The notes beneath the pieces were generated by a model that saw only the letters and a list, made by a program, of their open reading frames with translations, was not told the origin of the DNA and did not search any database. This document shows positions 8,324-15,767 of a DNA stretch of 18,435 nucleotides, piece after piece. Origin of the DNA: Pseudomonadota bacterium (GTDB taxonomy: Bacteria; Bdellovibrionota_C; UBA2361; OMIW01); assembly GCA_900299205.1 (NCBI GenBank), contig OMIW01000134.1, forward strand, positions 1-18,435, in the 5' to 3' direction. How positions within the stretch are numbered: the stretch's first letter is position 1; the number at the start of each line of letters is the position of its first letter. The position numbers were made by a program, and so were the translations under genes.

Positions 8324-8950
8324 TCACCCTCCAACCACAAATCCCAAATCCTCCAAATCCGTGACTAAGCGCTCGTGGGTCGTATATTGATGCGCCTGCC
8401 ACCCGAGGGCCGTCGCTGCAGCGACGTTTTCGGCGCGATCGTCGAAGAAGAGAATCTCGCCGGGAGATCTGTCCAGTGCTCGCGCAGCCTGCTGATATAT
8501 CGCCGCAGAGGGTTTCGCTACCCCCATCTCCTGCGAAGCAAAGCGGTGGGCGAATTGGTCCATGAAATGGTACTGCTGATGGAGCTGTTCCCAGTGGATT
8601 GAATTGGTATTGGATAAACATCCAATCACCGCTTGCTGACGGAGAGTGGGTAAGAGATCGCAGGTTGTGTGGATGGTGGGACCAAGTTCTGCGTTAAAAG
8701 CGTCCCTGATCGCGATTGACGGGAGCTCTGTCATGAGGCGCTCATTTACCCAAGCTGCTACTGCTTCGTGAGAGAAGTGGCGTATCGAGAAGTGGTGCCA
8801 CCATTCGGTGTCAGCGAGGAGGGTTCGTTGAATGTCGTCTGGGTTGTGGGCACAAAGATCGGCGAGCGTGGCGAAGATTCTCGAGCTATCAACGGAGACG
8901 ACGACGTTACCAAGATCAAAAAGGATGCATGTAATGCGGGACGATGACAT
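8324..8950 (-). CDS. HAD-superfamily phosphatase, YihX-like
   Basis: This 208-residue protein has all four HAD motifs: F-D12-L-G-N-V-V (motif I), L-S113-N-T-N (motif II), V-A-K146-P-S (motif III) and F-F-D170-D171-R-A-E-N (motif IV). The helical cap lies between motifs I and II. FDLGNVV and SNTNSIHW are typical of the YihX branch, which acts on alpha-glucose-1-phosphate and other small phosphate esters. In this branch the second Asp of motif I is replaced, as it is here. The substrate cannot be fixed from the sequence. The ATG at 8950 has GAGAG about 8 bases upstream. The gene begins 39 bp after the pyrophosphatase stop codon, so the two are probably co-transcribed. Confidence 0.9.
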   Translation of the reverse strand: MSSSRITCILFDLGNVVVSVDSSRIFATLADLCAHNPDDIQRTLLADTEWWHHFSIRHFSHEAVAAWVNERLMTELPSIAIRDAFNAELGPTIHTTCDLLPTLRQQAVIGCLSNTNSIHWEQLHQQYHFMDQFAHRFASQEMGVAKPSAAIYQQAARALDRSPGEILFFDDRAENVAAATALGWQAHQYTTHERLVTDLEDLGFVVGG

Positions 8951-8989
8951 CAGAGTCTCTCAATATCTTCTGAGAAAGGATCTCGGATT

Positions 8990-9637
8990 TTACCGGGATC
9001 CCCAATAACTGGAGCGATAATCACCCAAGCTGGCCTGAATTACCCGGTACGCTTCTTCGCGGGAGAAGGTCTCGACTATGTGACACTGCGAGACCATCGT
9101 CTCGGGGGAGAGTTTGTAGGTAAGGAAGTAGTGCGAGAGGCGGTTGAGAAGCGCGGCGGGACAGTCGGTAATGTCGCGCCAGTTGTCGAATGCGGGATCT
9201 CCTTCGAGCACCGCGATCAACTTGTCATCTGCTTCGCCTTTGTCGACGAGTCGGAGGCCACCGATTGGACGAGCGCTCACGAGGATGTCTCCATGATGCA
9301 CCACTCGCTCGGTAAGGATGCAGATATCGACCGGGTCAGCATCACCGACGATCTGGTGCTGAACACCACCATCGGCACCGGTGCGCGCGAGCGCATCCAT
9401 GCACAGCTTCGCGACCTGATCACCACATAGTGTCTGCGGAATGAATCCGTACATCGCTGGACAGATATTCGAATATCGTTGAGGCCGGTCGATGCGAAGA
9501 ATACCAGAGGCCTTGTCAACTTCGAATTTGACCGTGTCAGTTGGAACGATCTCGATATAGGCAGTGATGACCTCGGGGCATCGCTCGCCGGGGGTGACGC
9601 CATGCCAAGGGTGGGCTCGGAAGTGTTCGGGTTTCAT
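8990..9637 (-). CDS. ppa: Inorganic pyrophosphatase, soluble family I
   Basis: This 215-residue protein contains the full active-site set in E. coli order: Lys37 and Glu39 (VKFEVDK), Arg51, Tyr63 (YGFIP), the acidic cluster Asp99/Asp101/Asp104 (GDADPVDICI), Asp132/Asp137/Lys139 (VDKGEADDKLIAV), and Tyr174-Lys175 near the end. The enzyme hydrolyses pyrophosphate to two phosphates with Mg2+ in the cytoplasm, which drives biosynthetic reactions forward. It is somewhat longer than the E. coli enzyme (about 175 residues), with an N-terminal HPWHGVTPGE segment of the eukaryote-like/long bacterial type and an insertion near residues 72-97. The ATG at 9637 has no obvious Shine-Dalgarno. The gene is first in its transcript; a promoter is expected between it and the terminator at 9732. 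Confidence 0.96.
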   Translation of the reverse strand: MKPEHFRAHPWHGVTPGERCPEVITAYIEIVPTDTVKFEVDKASGILRIDRPQRYSNICPAMYGFIPQTLCGDQVAKLCMDALARTGADGGVQHQIVGDADPVDICILTERVVHHGDILVSARPIGGLRLVDKGEADDKLIAVLEGDPAFDNWRDITDCPAALLNRLSHYFLTYKLSPETMVSQCHIVETFSREEAYRVIQASLGDYRSSYWGSR

Positions 9638-9731
9638 GTGGTGAGACGCTTAACGGGTTGGTAATTGCCCTCAAAGGGTATCACACGGTTGGAGAGGGGG
9701 ATATGAATTTCGATTTTTTAGGGGCGGGACT

Positions 9732-9772
9732 AAAAAAGGGGCCCCGGAAACTCGCTGGACGAGTCCCCGGGG
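9732..9772 (-). terminator. Rho-independent terminator of the 127-residue gene
   Basis: Read on the minus strand, a GC-rich hairpin is formed by CCGGGG pairing with CCCCGG, then a two-base mismatch, then ACTCG pairing with CGAGT around a five-base loop. It is followed by CCCC and a run of six T (plus-strand A run 9732-9737). It lies 12 bp past the stop codon of the minus-strand gene at 9784-10167, so it should isolate that gene from ppa. The plus-strand side lacks a T run, so termination is predicted in one direction only. Confidence 0.8.
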
Positions 9773-9783
9773 GGGAGGCGCAT

Positions 9784-10167
9784 CTACTCTGCTGAGTTGA
9801 GTCGCTTATCCAGAACCAAGGCGAGTACCTCCTCAGGATCAGAGCCGTGAGTTACCTCTACGCAAGCAGGGTTCGAGTCTGCTTCCAGAATCACTAGAAC
9901 GCGCCGATTTGTCTCGAACAACGCCCCGATCGAAAATGGACTGCCTGAAAGGGTAGCGCAGGCAAAGCCAACCAGACGGAGTTCCGGGACGTTGATCAAT
10001 CGAGGTTCGCCAAGGCTATCTTTAAAACAGTCCCAGAAGGTAGGAAACGAGTCCTCGATGAACCGCTCTACGTCGCGAAACTGCTGACGAGCGTCTCTCA
10101 AGCTAAGGGCTCTCGATTTATCTTGACGCTCTTGATTCAGCCGATTGATGAAATCCTGAAGGGTCAT
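9784..10167 (-). CDS. Hypothetical 127-residue protein, orphan unit
   Basis: The protein has 127 residues, is acidic, and shows no signal peptide or membrane helix. The N-terminal 45 residues look helical and charged (DFINRLNQERQDKSRAL, then QFRDVERFIEDSF). The rest alternates strands and helices (ELRLVGFACATL, then RRVLVILEAD). I recognise no family and see no clear helix-turn-helix. It is a stand-alone unit: a perfect inverted repeat ends 8 bases before the ATG and a strong terminator begins just after the stop. The start lacks a Shine-Dalgarno, and the sequence between repeat and ATG is T-rich. Codon use resembles the neighbouring genes. The architecture suggests a regulated single-gene cassette; the function is unknown. 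Confidence 0.75.
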   Translation of the reverse strand: MTLQDFINRLNQERQDKSRALSLRDARQQFRDVERFIEDSFPTFWDCFKDSLGEPRLINVPELRLVGFACATLSGSPFSIGALFETNRRVLVILEADSNPACVEVTHGSDPEEVLALVLDKRLNSAE

Positions 10168-10175
10168 AACCAGAA

Positions 10176-10216
10176 AAATTGGACTTGTTCAACGCTTCAC
10201 TCAACAAGTCCAATTT
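10176..10216. repeat. Perfect 14-bp inverted repeat in the leader of the 127-residue gene
   Basis: The left arm AAATTGGACTTGTT (10176-10189) and right arm AACAAGTCCAATTT (10203-10216) are exact reverse complements, separated by 13 bases. On the minus strand this is a stem-loop ending 8 bases before the ATG of the 127-residue gene, and the 3' arm runs into a short T tract. Each arm has only four G or C, so it is a poor classical terminator. A protein-binding operator, a translational hairpin, an attenuator or the scar of a small mobile element are all possible. Confidence 0.85.
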
Positions 10217-10438
10217 CAACCTTCCCCAGGGTTATGCGTGGGAGAACCGTTTCGTATCGTACCGGACCGAATTTATTCTCTGATCTGACCAAAAAAAATC
10301 ACAAGTCGGTGAATTTAAACCCATCAGACGTTGGCTCCTTGACACCTCGTTCCCCTTGTTTTCCGCAAAACCGAGCTATCCTCCTGTTTCCTATGCACAT
10401 TCCTGAGCGGTGTGCTACAGTTCGGCCAAAAGGGCTCG
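10217..10438. other. Divergent intergenic region upstream of leuS unit
   Basis: This non-coding stretch lies between the inverted repeat and the small frame ahead of leuS and should carry promoters for both directions. A perfect TTGACA occurs at 10339-10344 on the plus strand, but no convincing -10 box lies 16-19 bases after it, so I do not call a promoter. A run of eight A lies near 10290. I see no RNA gene, T-box or riboswitch signature. Confidence 0.5.
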
Positions 10439-10576
10439 ATGTGCGGGATGGCTGAGCTTCTTGCTCGATTTCGCTCCCTTGCGTCGGTCTTGCTTCGGTC
10501 CACCCGCGTCCCATCGCGGAGCCTCCTGATATTGTTCACTATTCTACTTTCCTCTTTTCCCACGGAACCCTCATGA
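10439..10576 (+). CDS. Possible leucine-rich 45-residue upstream frame overlapping leuS
   Basis: The 45-codon frame starts at ATG 10439 with AAAAGGG four bases upstream and ends in TGA at 10574-10576, overlapping the leuS ATG as ATGA. Ten of its 45 residues are Leu, five of them CTT, including adjacent CTT CTT and pairs at codons 18-19, 29-30 and 36-37. The C-terminal half (SLLILFTILLSSF) is hydrophobic. The leuS start itself has only a weak ribosome binding site, so translational coupling through this frame is plausible. It may be a regulatory leader, a small membrane peptide, or chance. It does not resemble a known peptide family. Confidence 0.4.
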   Translation: MCGMAELLARFRSLASVLLRSTRVPSRSLLILFTILLSSFPTEPS

Positions 10577-13077
10577 GCGAACGGTACGATCACCAAGCAG
10601 TTGAGCAACGATGGCAGGCGGCGTGGGAAGAGCAAGGTATCGATCAAACCAAGGCTGACCCCGCGCGGCCAAAATGGTACGCCCTGACAATGCTGCCGTA
10701 TCCATCGGGGGATCTGCACGCTGGCCACTGGTATGCGATGACACCCTCTGATGCGGCCGCCCGGTTTCGTCGGATGCAGGGGTATAATGTATTTTTCCCT
10801 GTCGGGTTCGATGCGTTTGGCCTCCCCGCCGAGAATGCGGCAATCAAGCACAATCTCCACCCCAAGAAATGGACCTACGACAACATCTCCCGCATGCGGG
10901 GACAGCTTCGTCAGATGGGAGCGATGTGGGCATGGGACCATGAGGTCGTGACCTGCGACCCTGATTATTACAAGTGGACCCAATGGTTCTTTTTGCGCCT
11001 TTATGAGGCTGGGCTTGCGTATCGGGAATTTGCGCCGGTGGATTGGTGCCCTGGTTGCAATACCACCCTTGCTCGGGAGCAGGTCGTGGGGCTCGATCGG
11101 CTCTGCGAACGGTGCGACAGTCCCGTTGTTAAAAAGGAGCTCAATCAGTGGAAGTTTCGGATCACCCGGTATGCCGAGGAGCTATTGACTGAACTGGGAG
11201 CTCTCGCATGGCCCGAGCGGGTCAAGACGATGCAAACGAACTGGATCGGGAGGAGCGAGGGGGCTGAAGTTGTCTTTTCGGTGCAGCCAACCACGGATTG
11301 CCCTGAGGGGAGCACCATCTCCGTTTTCACCACCCGGCCAGACACCCTCTGGGGTGCGACCTTCTTGGTGCTGGCCCCGGAGCACCCCGCCGTCTCGGCT
11401 CTCACTCCCCCGTCGCACCGCGCCTCAGTCACCGCCTACACCGAAGCGGCCCAGCGGCTCGATGAACGAACGAGGACAGCGACCGATAAGGAAAAAACAG
11501 GGGTTTTTACCGGAGCATTCGCGGTTAATCCCGCGACGAATCAGTCGGTGCCGGTGTGGATAGCTGACTACGTCCTGATGGGGTATGGGACGGGCGCGAT
11601 CATGGCGGTGCCAGGACACGACGAGCGCGATTACGAATTTGCTCACAAGTTCTCCCTCCCGATTGTTACCGTTATTGAACCTCCGCTGGGAACGACAGCT
11701 CCGACCGGCGCGTACTCATCAAAAACGGAGGGGACGCTCGTCGCCAGTGGTCCATTCACCGGCACCCCGGTGTCAGAAGCGATACCCCGTGTTGCTGAAT
11801 GGATAGAGGGGCAAGGATTTGGAAAACGCACGATTACGTATCGGCTGCGCGATTGGTTAATCAGCCGTCAACGGATGTGGGGTACCCCCATTCCTATGGT
11901 GTATTGTGCACGCTGTGGTGAGGTTCCGGTTCCGTACGAGGCACTTCCGGTTGCTCTCCCGGATGATGCCGCATTCAAGCCAACGGGAGAGAGCCCTCTG
12001 AAATATCACCCGACCTTCCGCCATGTCTCTTGCCCTCGGTGTGGGAATGCAGCAGAGCGAGAGACCGATACGATGGATACCTTTCTCTGCTCGAGCTGGT
12101 ATCAGTACGGGTACATCTCCCCGTACTGGAAGAAGGGGGAGGTTATTCATCGGGATGATACGCCCTGGGATCCTGCTGCGTTTTCATACTGGGCGCCGGT
12201 GGATCAGTACACCGGGGGGATCGAGCACGCGACGATGCATCTCCTTTACACGCGCTTCTTTTCGAAGGCGCTTCGTGACATCGGGCTGTACGACTTTTCG
12301 GAGCCGATGATTCGGCTGGTCAATCAGGGAATGGTTCTGGGTCCAGATAACGAGAAGATGTCGAAGAGCCGGGGCAACGTCGTTAATCCCGACGATTATG
12401 TGCGGGACTATGGGGCTGATACGGTACGTGGGTATCTGATGTTCCTCGGTCCGTGGGAGCAAGGAGGGCCCTGGGACCCGAGCGCGATTGAGGGCATTTC
12501 TCGATTTTTGCATCGGACCTGGCGGCTGGTTCTCGAAGAAGTGGCCGCCGAACCGGGATCACGCGCAGAGGGAACAACGACTGACGTCGGAAAGGCCGAT
12601 AGCCTTGTTGAACGACGGATGCACCAGTTGATTATGCGCGCGACTGACGGGCTCTCCGACTTTCGTTTCAATACGGTGATCGCCGGATTTATGGAGTTTG
12701 CGAATCTTCTCTCCCGAGAGCGTGGGTCGGTGAGCGGGTCGGTCTGGCGAACCGCGTGTCGCACCCTCCTTCAGCTCATGGCGCCGATCTTTCCCCATAT
12801 TACGGAGGAGTTGTGGCATCGGCATGGAGAGAAGGGAAGCATTCACCGTTCACAATGGCCGGTCGCGGACCCCGAGAAAGCGAAGGAGGACACCATTACC
12901 ATCGTCATTCAGGTAAATGGGAAGTTGCGGGGTGAGATCTCGGCTGCCCCAGGTACCCCTCGCGAACAGGTTGAAGCTGCGGTGCGTAGTCACCCTGCGG
13001 TGGGGAAGTGGTGCGACGGGAAGGAGATCCGGAAATTGATCGTCATCCCCGATAAATTGGTGAACGTGGTTGTCTGA
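10573..13077 (+). CDS. leuS: Leucyl-tRNA synthetase
   Basis: This 834-residue class Ia synthetase charges tRNA-Leu with leucine. The HIGH-type motif is H49-A-G-H52 in LPYPSGDLHAGHWYA. A zinc-knuckle segment with C-P-G-C and C-E-R-C follows near residues 159-181. The CP1 editing domain contains T-T-R-P-D-T and GTGAIMAVPGHDERD, whose conserved Asp is present, so post-transfer editing of mischarged tRNA should be intact. The KMSKS loop is exact at 595-599 (NEKMSKSRGNVVNP). The anticodon-binding and C-terminal domains end in VNGKLRG...VVV. The length is normal for bacterial LeuS. The ATG at 10573 has only a weak upstream GGA and overlaps the stop of a leucine-rich small frame. The DUF1003 gene follows after 10 bp. 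The N-terminal sequence reminds me of Chloroflexi-type LeuS; this is an impression only. Confidence 0.98.
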   Translation: MSERYDHQAVEQRWQAAWEEQGIDQTKADPARPKWYALTMLPYPSGDLHAGHWYAMTPSDAAARFRRMQGYNVFFPVGFDAFGLPAENAAIKHNLHPKKWTYDNISRMRGQLRQMGAMWAWDHEVVTCDPDYYKWTQWFFLRLYEAGLAYREFAPVDWCPGCNTTLAREQVVGLDRLCERCDSPVVKKELNQWKFRITRYAEELLTELGALAWPERVKTMQTNWIGRSEGAEVVFSVQPTTDCPEGSTISVFTTRPDTLWGATFLVLAPEHPAVSALTPPSHRASVTAYTEAAQRLDERTRTATDKEKTGVFTGAFAVNPATNQSVPVWIADYVLMGYGTGAIMAVPGHDERDYEFAHKFSLPIVTVIEPPLGTTAPTGAYSSKTEGTLVASGPFTGTPVSEAIPRVAEWIEGQGFGKRTITYRLRDWLISRQRMWGTPIPMVYCARCGEVPVPYEALPVALPDDAAFKPTGESPLKYHPTFRHVSCPRCGNAAERETDTMDTFLCSSWYQYGYISPYWKKGEVIHRDDTPWDPAAFSYWAPVDQYTGGIEHATMHLLYTRFFSKALRDIGLYDFSEPMIRLVNQGMVLGPDNEKMSKSRGNVVNPDDYVRDYGADTVRGYLMFLGPWEQGGPWDPSAIEGISRFLHRTWRLVLEEVAAEPGSRAEGTTTDVGKADSLVERRMHQLIMRATDGLSDFRFNTVIAGFMEFANLLSRERGSVSGSVWRTACRTLLQLMAPIFPHITEELWHRHGEKGSIHRSQWPVADPEKAKEDTITIVIQVNGKLRGEISAAPGTPREQVEAAVRSHPAVGKWCDGKEIRKLIVIPDKLVNVVV

Positions 13078-13087
13078 TTAAGGAATC

Positions 13088-14011
13088 ATGAGTTCAGAAC
13101 CACCAGAGCATTCCGGAGAATCGCCCCCTAAGAAAGGGGAACACAGGCAGACGGACGATCCAGTCACTACCGATTCTCCCGGTGTGGCTGAACATACCCA
13201 CCATAATCATCGTCACCGCCGAGGCGATCCTGCCCTCGCAATTCATTGTGCCGCCTGTCATCGGCGCGTCGTGGCCATGGAGCTTTCGCATGGCGCACTT
13301 CACGGATCGGCGCTCAATCAATATATCAGCGAGCAGATTGCCGGCTGGCAGGAGGATCAGCCGATCTGTCATCGGTGCTTGAACCGATTTCGAGCAGGGT
13401 TTGTCGCGCATACGATTGCCCAGGAACGGGGCGAACTGACCCAGCTCGAGGAGGAGGTCATCAGAAGCCTTCAGGAGCAGGCGATTATTTCAGAGAATAT
13501 TAACACCCAATTCGATCAATCGCTCACGAGAGGGCAGATCGTCGCTGACAGGGTGGCCGCGTTCGGCGGGAGCTGGACATTTATTGGACTTTTCTCTCTC
13601 ATCCTTGCGGGGTGGATTATTGTGAACTCGCGGGGAGGGAGTACAGACTCATTCGATCCGTATCCATTCATTCTCCTCAACCTTCTTCTCTCGTGTATCG
13701 CTGCGATGCAGGCGCCCATTATTATGATGAGTCAAAATCGTCAGGAGGCAAAAGATCGCTGTCGGTCGGAGCAGGATTATCTTGTCAACCTGAAAGCGGA
13801 GCTTGAGATTCGCCACCTCTCGCGAAAACTCGACCAGCTGATGAGCCATCAATGGCAGCGACTCCTCGAGGTGCAGAACATCCAGACTGAGCTTCTTGAG
13901 GAGCTTTTCGAGCTCCAACGACGGCTCGCCACTGGTCGGCATTCGGAACGAAGACCCCACGAGTCCGTTCCGATAGGCGGGCGATCCACGCCAAGGACGC
14001 ACTCTGACTGA
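13088..14011 (+). CDS. DUF1003 membrane protein with zinc-ribbon-like N-terminus
   Basis: The protein has 307 residues. Residues about 150-245 are a clear DUF1003 domain: RVAAFGGSWTFIGLFSLIL, a first membrane helix at about 162-180, DPYPFILLNLLLS, a second helix at about 193-213, and MMSQNRQ...KDR...DY.VNLKAELEI after it. The domain's function is not established; it is a two-helix inner-membrane protein. Ahead of it lies a His-rich stretch (HTHHNHRHRR, 36-45) and two Cys pairs, C54-x2-C57 and C94-x2-C97, suggesting a zinc ribbon. The C-terminal 70 residues are helical and coiled-coil-like. The ATG at 13088 has AAGGA upstream and lies 10 bp after leuS, so co-transcription is likely. Confidence 0.92.
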   Translation: MSSEPPEHSGESPPKKGEHRQTDDPVTTDSPGVAEHTHHNHRHRRGDPALAIHCAACHRRVVAMELSHGALHGSALNQYISEQIAGWQEDQPICHRCLNRFRAGFVAHTIAQERGELTQLEEEVIRSLQEQAIISENINTQFDQSLTRGQIVADRVAAFGGSWTFIGLFSLILAGWIIVNSRGGSTDSFDPYPFILLNLLLSCIAAMQAPIIMMSQNRQEAKDRCRSEQDYLVNLKAELEIRHLSRKLDQLMSHQWQRLLEVQNIQTELLEELFELQRRLATGRHSERRPHESVPIGGRSTPRTHSD

Positions 14012-14168
14012 GAGGACATCGGAAACGTACAGGGGTACACAGCCTTTTGATGTGAGGCAACTCGGGGCCAACTCGAGGTGCACGCACTTTATCGCACACT
14101 GCTAAACGATACTGCATAACGCAAGAAGTCGGGAGGGGTTGAAGTTCCGGGGTTCAAGGAGGAGGTCG

Positions 14169-14399
14169 GTGAGAGCGAGTGGATACCGTGATGGGGGATT
14201 GAACAGCCTAAAATTGCTTGGGACCGGGATGGCCCAGTGCGGGGTGGATTCCTTCCCTCATGCGCTTGTGCGAGATGCTGAAGAGGCGGAGCTCCTCTCG
14301 GAAGCTCTCGGTGTGCGTTTTTTTAGGGGGCAAGCTGAAGTGGATAACCTTCATGTTGCCCTCGACGAGGGAAAGGTTCGCGCACTTCTGGAGGATTAA
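14169..14399 (+). CDS. Possible small protein upstream of the flagellin
   Basis: The 76-residue frame starts at GTG 14169 with a very strong Shine-Dalgarno (AAGGAGGAGG) a few bases upstream, in frame with a longer TTG-initiated version beginning at 14139. The second half (DAEEAELLSEALGVRFF, then EVDNLHVALDEGKVRALLED) has natural-looking amphipathic helices and ordinary codon use. It ends 80 bp before the flagellin start. I recognise no family. A competing minus-strand frame at 14208-14513 overlaps the flagellin start and looks less protein-like. This could also be chance in a 468-bp spacer. Confidence 0.4.
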   Translation: MRASGYRDGGLNSLKLLGTGMAQCGVDSFPHALVRDAEEAELLSEALGVRFFRGQAEVDNLHVALDEGKVRALLED

Positions 14400-14479
14400 G
14401 GGTCGGAGAGAGGTTTGGGTGGTTGGGATGGGAGCGAGTCTTGTCCGACCGTCTATCTCAAGAGGTCGCGGAGGGCACC

Positions 14480-15301
14480 ATGGGCGTGTTAGGAGCAAGT
14501 AACGCCGTAACATCTTGGTTGGTAGGCTATATCCGTGAGTCTACGTGGGACGTCGAGCGAATTCAGAAGAGGCTCCTGACGGGAGAGCGGGAAGATGATG
14601 CGGTGAGAAGAGGGATTGCGAGGGGTATTGATGCTCAGGTGACGACGGGTCAGGCCACAATCAGTAATCTCAATGATGGCATCTCGTATTTGAACATCGC
14701 CGATGCTGCCCTCGAGGGAGTTCAGTCGATAATGGAGGAGGTCAAAGCAATAATCGAGGAGGCGGGAGCGACCACCGATGCGACAACGCGAGCTAATCTG
14801 AATAACCAGGCAACCGTTCTGATTTCCCAAGCTAACGACCTAATCAGCTCGGCAGAGTTCGGTCAAATAAGCATTTTTTACGGTGACTCGCAATCAATTA
14901 CCCTGAGCGCCAGCCAGGGGAGCTCGGGATCCTTCAAGGTTGTGGTAGGGGATGGAAACTCAATTCAATATGGAGCAATTAATATTTCATCGACGGGGAA
15001 TCCGACAACAGAGCTTGCTCGGGTCGACACCTATCTTGCGGTCATAGATGGTCGCCGAGGAGTCATTAACGCGGGTCGCTCGCGGGCAACCGCGGCCGTG
15101 ACGTACCTTGGGGTGATGGTAGGTTTGTATGATGAGGCATCGGTTACGATGCGCTCTATCGATGAGACAGAGGAGACAGCGAATCTTGAGAGGGCAACTG
15201 CTCAACAAGAGATAGCTTCAAACCTCCTGCTCGATCAGCTCCAACGAACTGAGAGCTTGATGTCGCAGATTTATGGGTCGATTCGGTCGTGGAGCGCGTA
15301 G
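14480..15301 (+). CDS. Divergent short flagellin
   Basis: The protein has 273 residues from the ATG at 14480, which has GGAGGG four bases upstream; an in-frame ATG at 14423 has no comparable site. The N-terminal D0/D1 helices are recognisable: V-E-R-I-Q-K-R-L-L-T-G-E-R corresponds to the SLERLSSG-R-I region, and ISNLNDGISYLNIADAALEGV to the classic ANDGISLLQTAEGALSEI segment, followed by a long helix and ISSAEFGQ (the NTTEFNG site). A short variable centre (about 130-175) is followed by a C-terminal helix with R-V-D-T-Y-L-A-V-I-D-G-R-R-G and ETANLERATAQQEIASNLL (matching ETAELT-A-ILQQAG). The protein should polymerise as a secreted filament subunit. Divergences are DDAVRRGIA in place of DDAAGLAIA and an aromatic C-terminal end (RSWSA). 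No other flagellar gene is in the window. Confidence 0.85.
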   Translation: MGVLGASNAVTSWLVGYIRESTWDVERIQKRLLTGEREDDAVRRGIARGIDAQVTTGQATISNLNDGISYLNIADAALEGVQSIMEEVKAIIEEAGATTDATTRANLNNQATVLISQANDLISSAEFGQISIFYGDSQSITLSASQGSSGSFKVVVGDGNSIQYGAINISSTGNPTTELARVDTYLAVIDGRRGVINAGRSRATAAVTYLGVMVGLYDEASVTMRSIDETEETANLERATAQQEIASNLLLDQLQRTESLMSQIYGSIRSWSA

Positions 15302-15767
15302 AGGAATTTTCGAATGGCCCAAGGGGCAGGGCGCATGTTGGACTCAGGCGAGGTTGGTACGGGAGTGCTCTGGCCTCTAGAAGCTCTTCTTCGCAACGAT
15401 CCGTGGTGCGGTCGAAGGCCCATTAGGGGGGCGGATATGCAGGGAATTTAGGGATGAAGGTTTCATGTGAACTCCCTCCGAGGTCCGTTTAATGCCTCTG
15501 TCGAAATTTGATTGGGGCCATCGCTCCGTCTGAAGGGGAATGACAAAGGGGTCGACGACAGCCCCAAAGGGCCTTTTCGAAGGCCGTGTCCTGATATCTG
15601 GATGGGGCCGACCCCGCCTGCCCATTTCCCCGTGCGAAATCAATAATCATAGACTCGAACGCCTCTCGAGGTGTATAATCAAACGGTGAGCTAAGAATAT
15701 GGTCGGACAACCGTTCGATAGCGATTTGAGAGAGAATGTGAGATGAGCCAATCACGGGGGGGGCGGC
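15302..15767. other. 466-bp spacer between flagellin and TadE-like gene
   Basis: I see no confident gene here. A 45-codon plus-strand frame (15314-15451) has AGGA upstream of its ATG but an uninformative sequence. A minus-strand GTG frame (15489-15755, 88 residues) has a plausible N-terminal half but no ribosome binding site. A six-base stem with a TTCG loop lies at 15570-15585 with no T run. Eight G in a row (15756-15763) form the only purine tract in front of the next start codon. Promoters for the downstream gene are expected here but not identifiable. Confidence 0.4.

Noticed and set aside
9080-9430. 116-codon plus-strand frame
   Set aside because: It is antisense to inorganic pyrophosphatase, whose complete active-site set lies on the minus strand.
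10339-10344. Perfect TTGACA as a sigma-70 -35 box for the leuS unit
   Set aside because: No acceptable -10 hexamer occurs 16-19 bases downstream.
14012-14479. Sigma-28 flagellar promoter upstream of the flagellin
   Set aside because: TAAA occurs near 14103 and 14210, but no GCCGATAA-like box lies about 15 bases downstream.
15570-15585. Six-base stem with TTCG loop as a terminator
   Set aside because: No T run follows on either strand and the stem is short.
14012-15767. Two spacers of nearly equal length (468 and 466 bp) flanking the flagellin, as possible direct repeats or a cassette boundary
   Set aside because: By eye the two sequences do not resemble each other in either orientation; the equal length appears to be coincidence.
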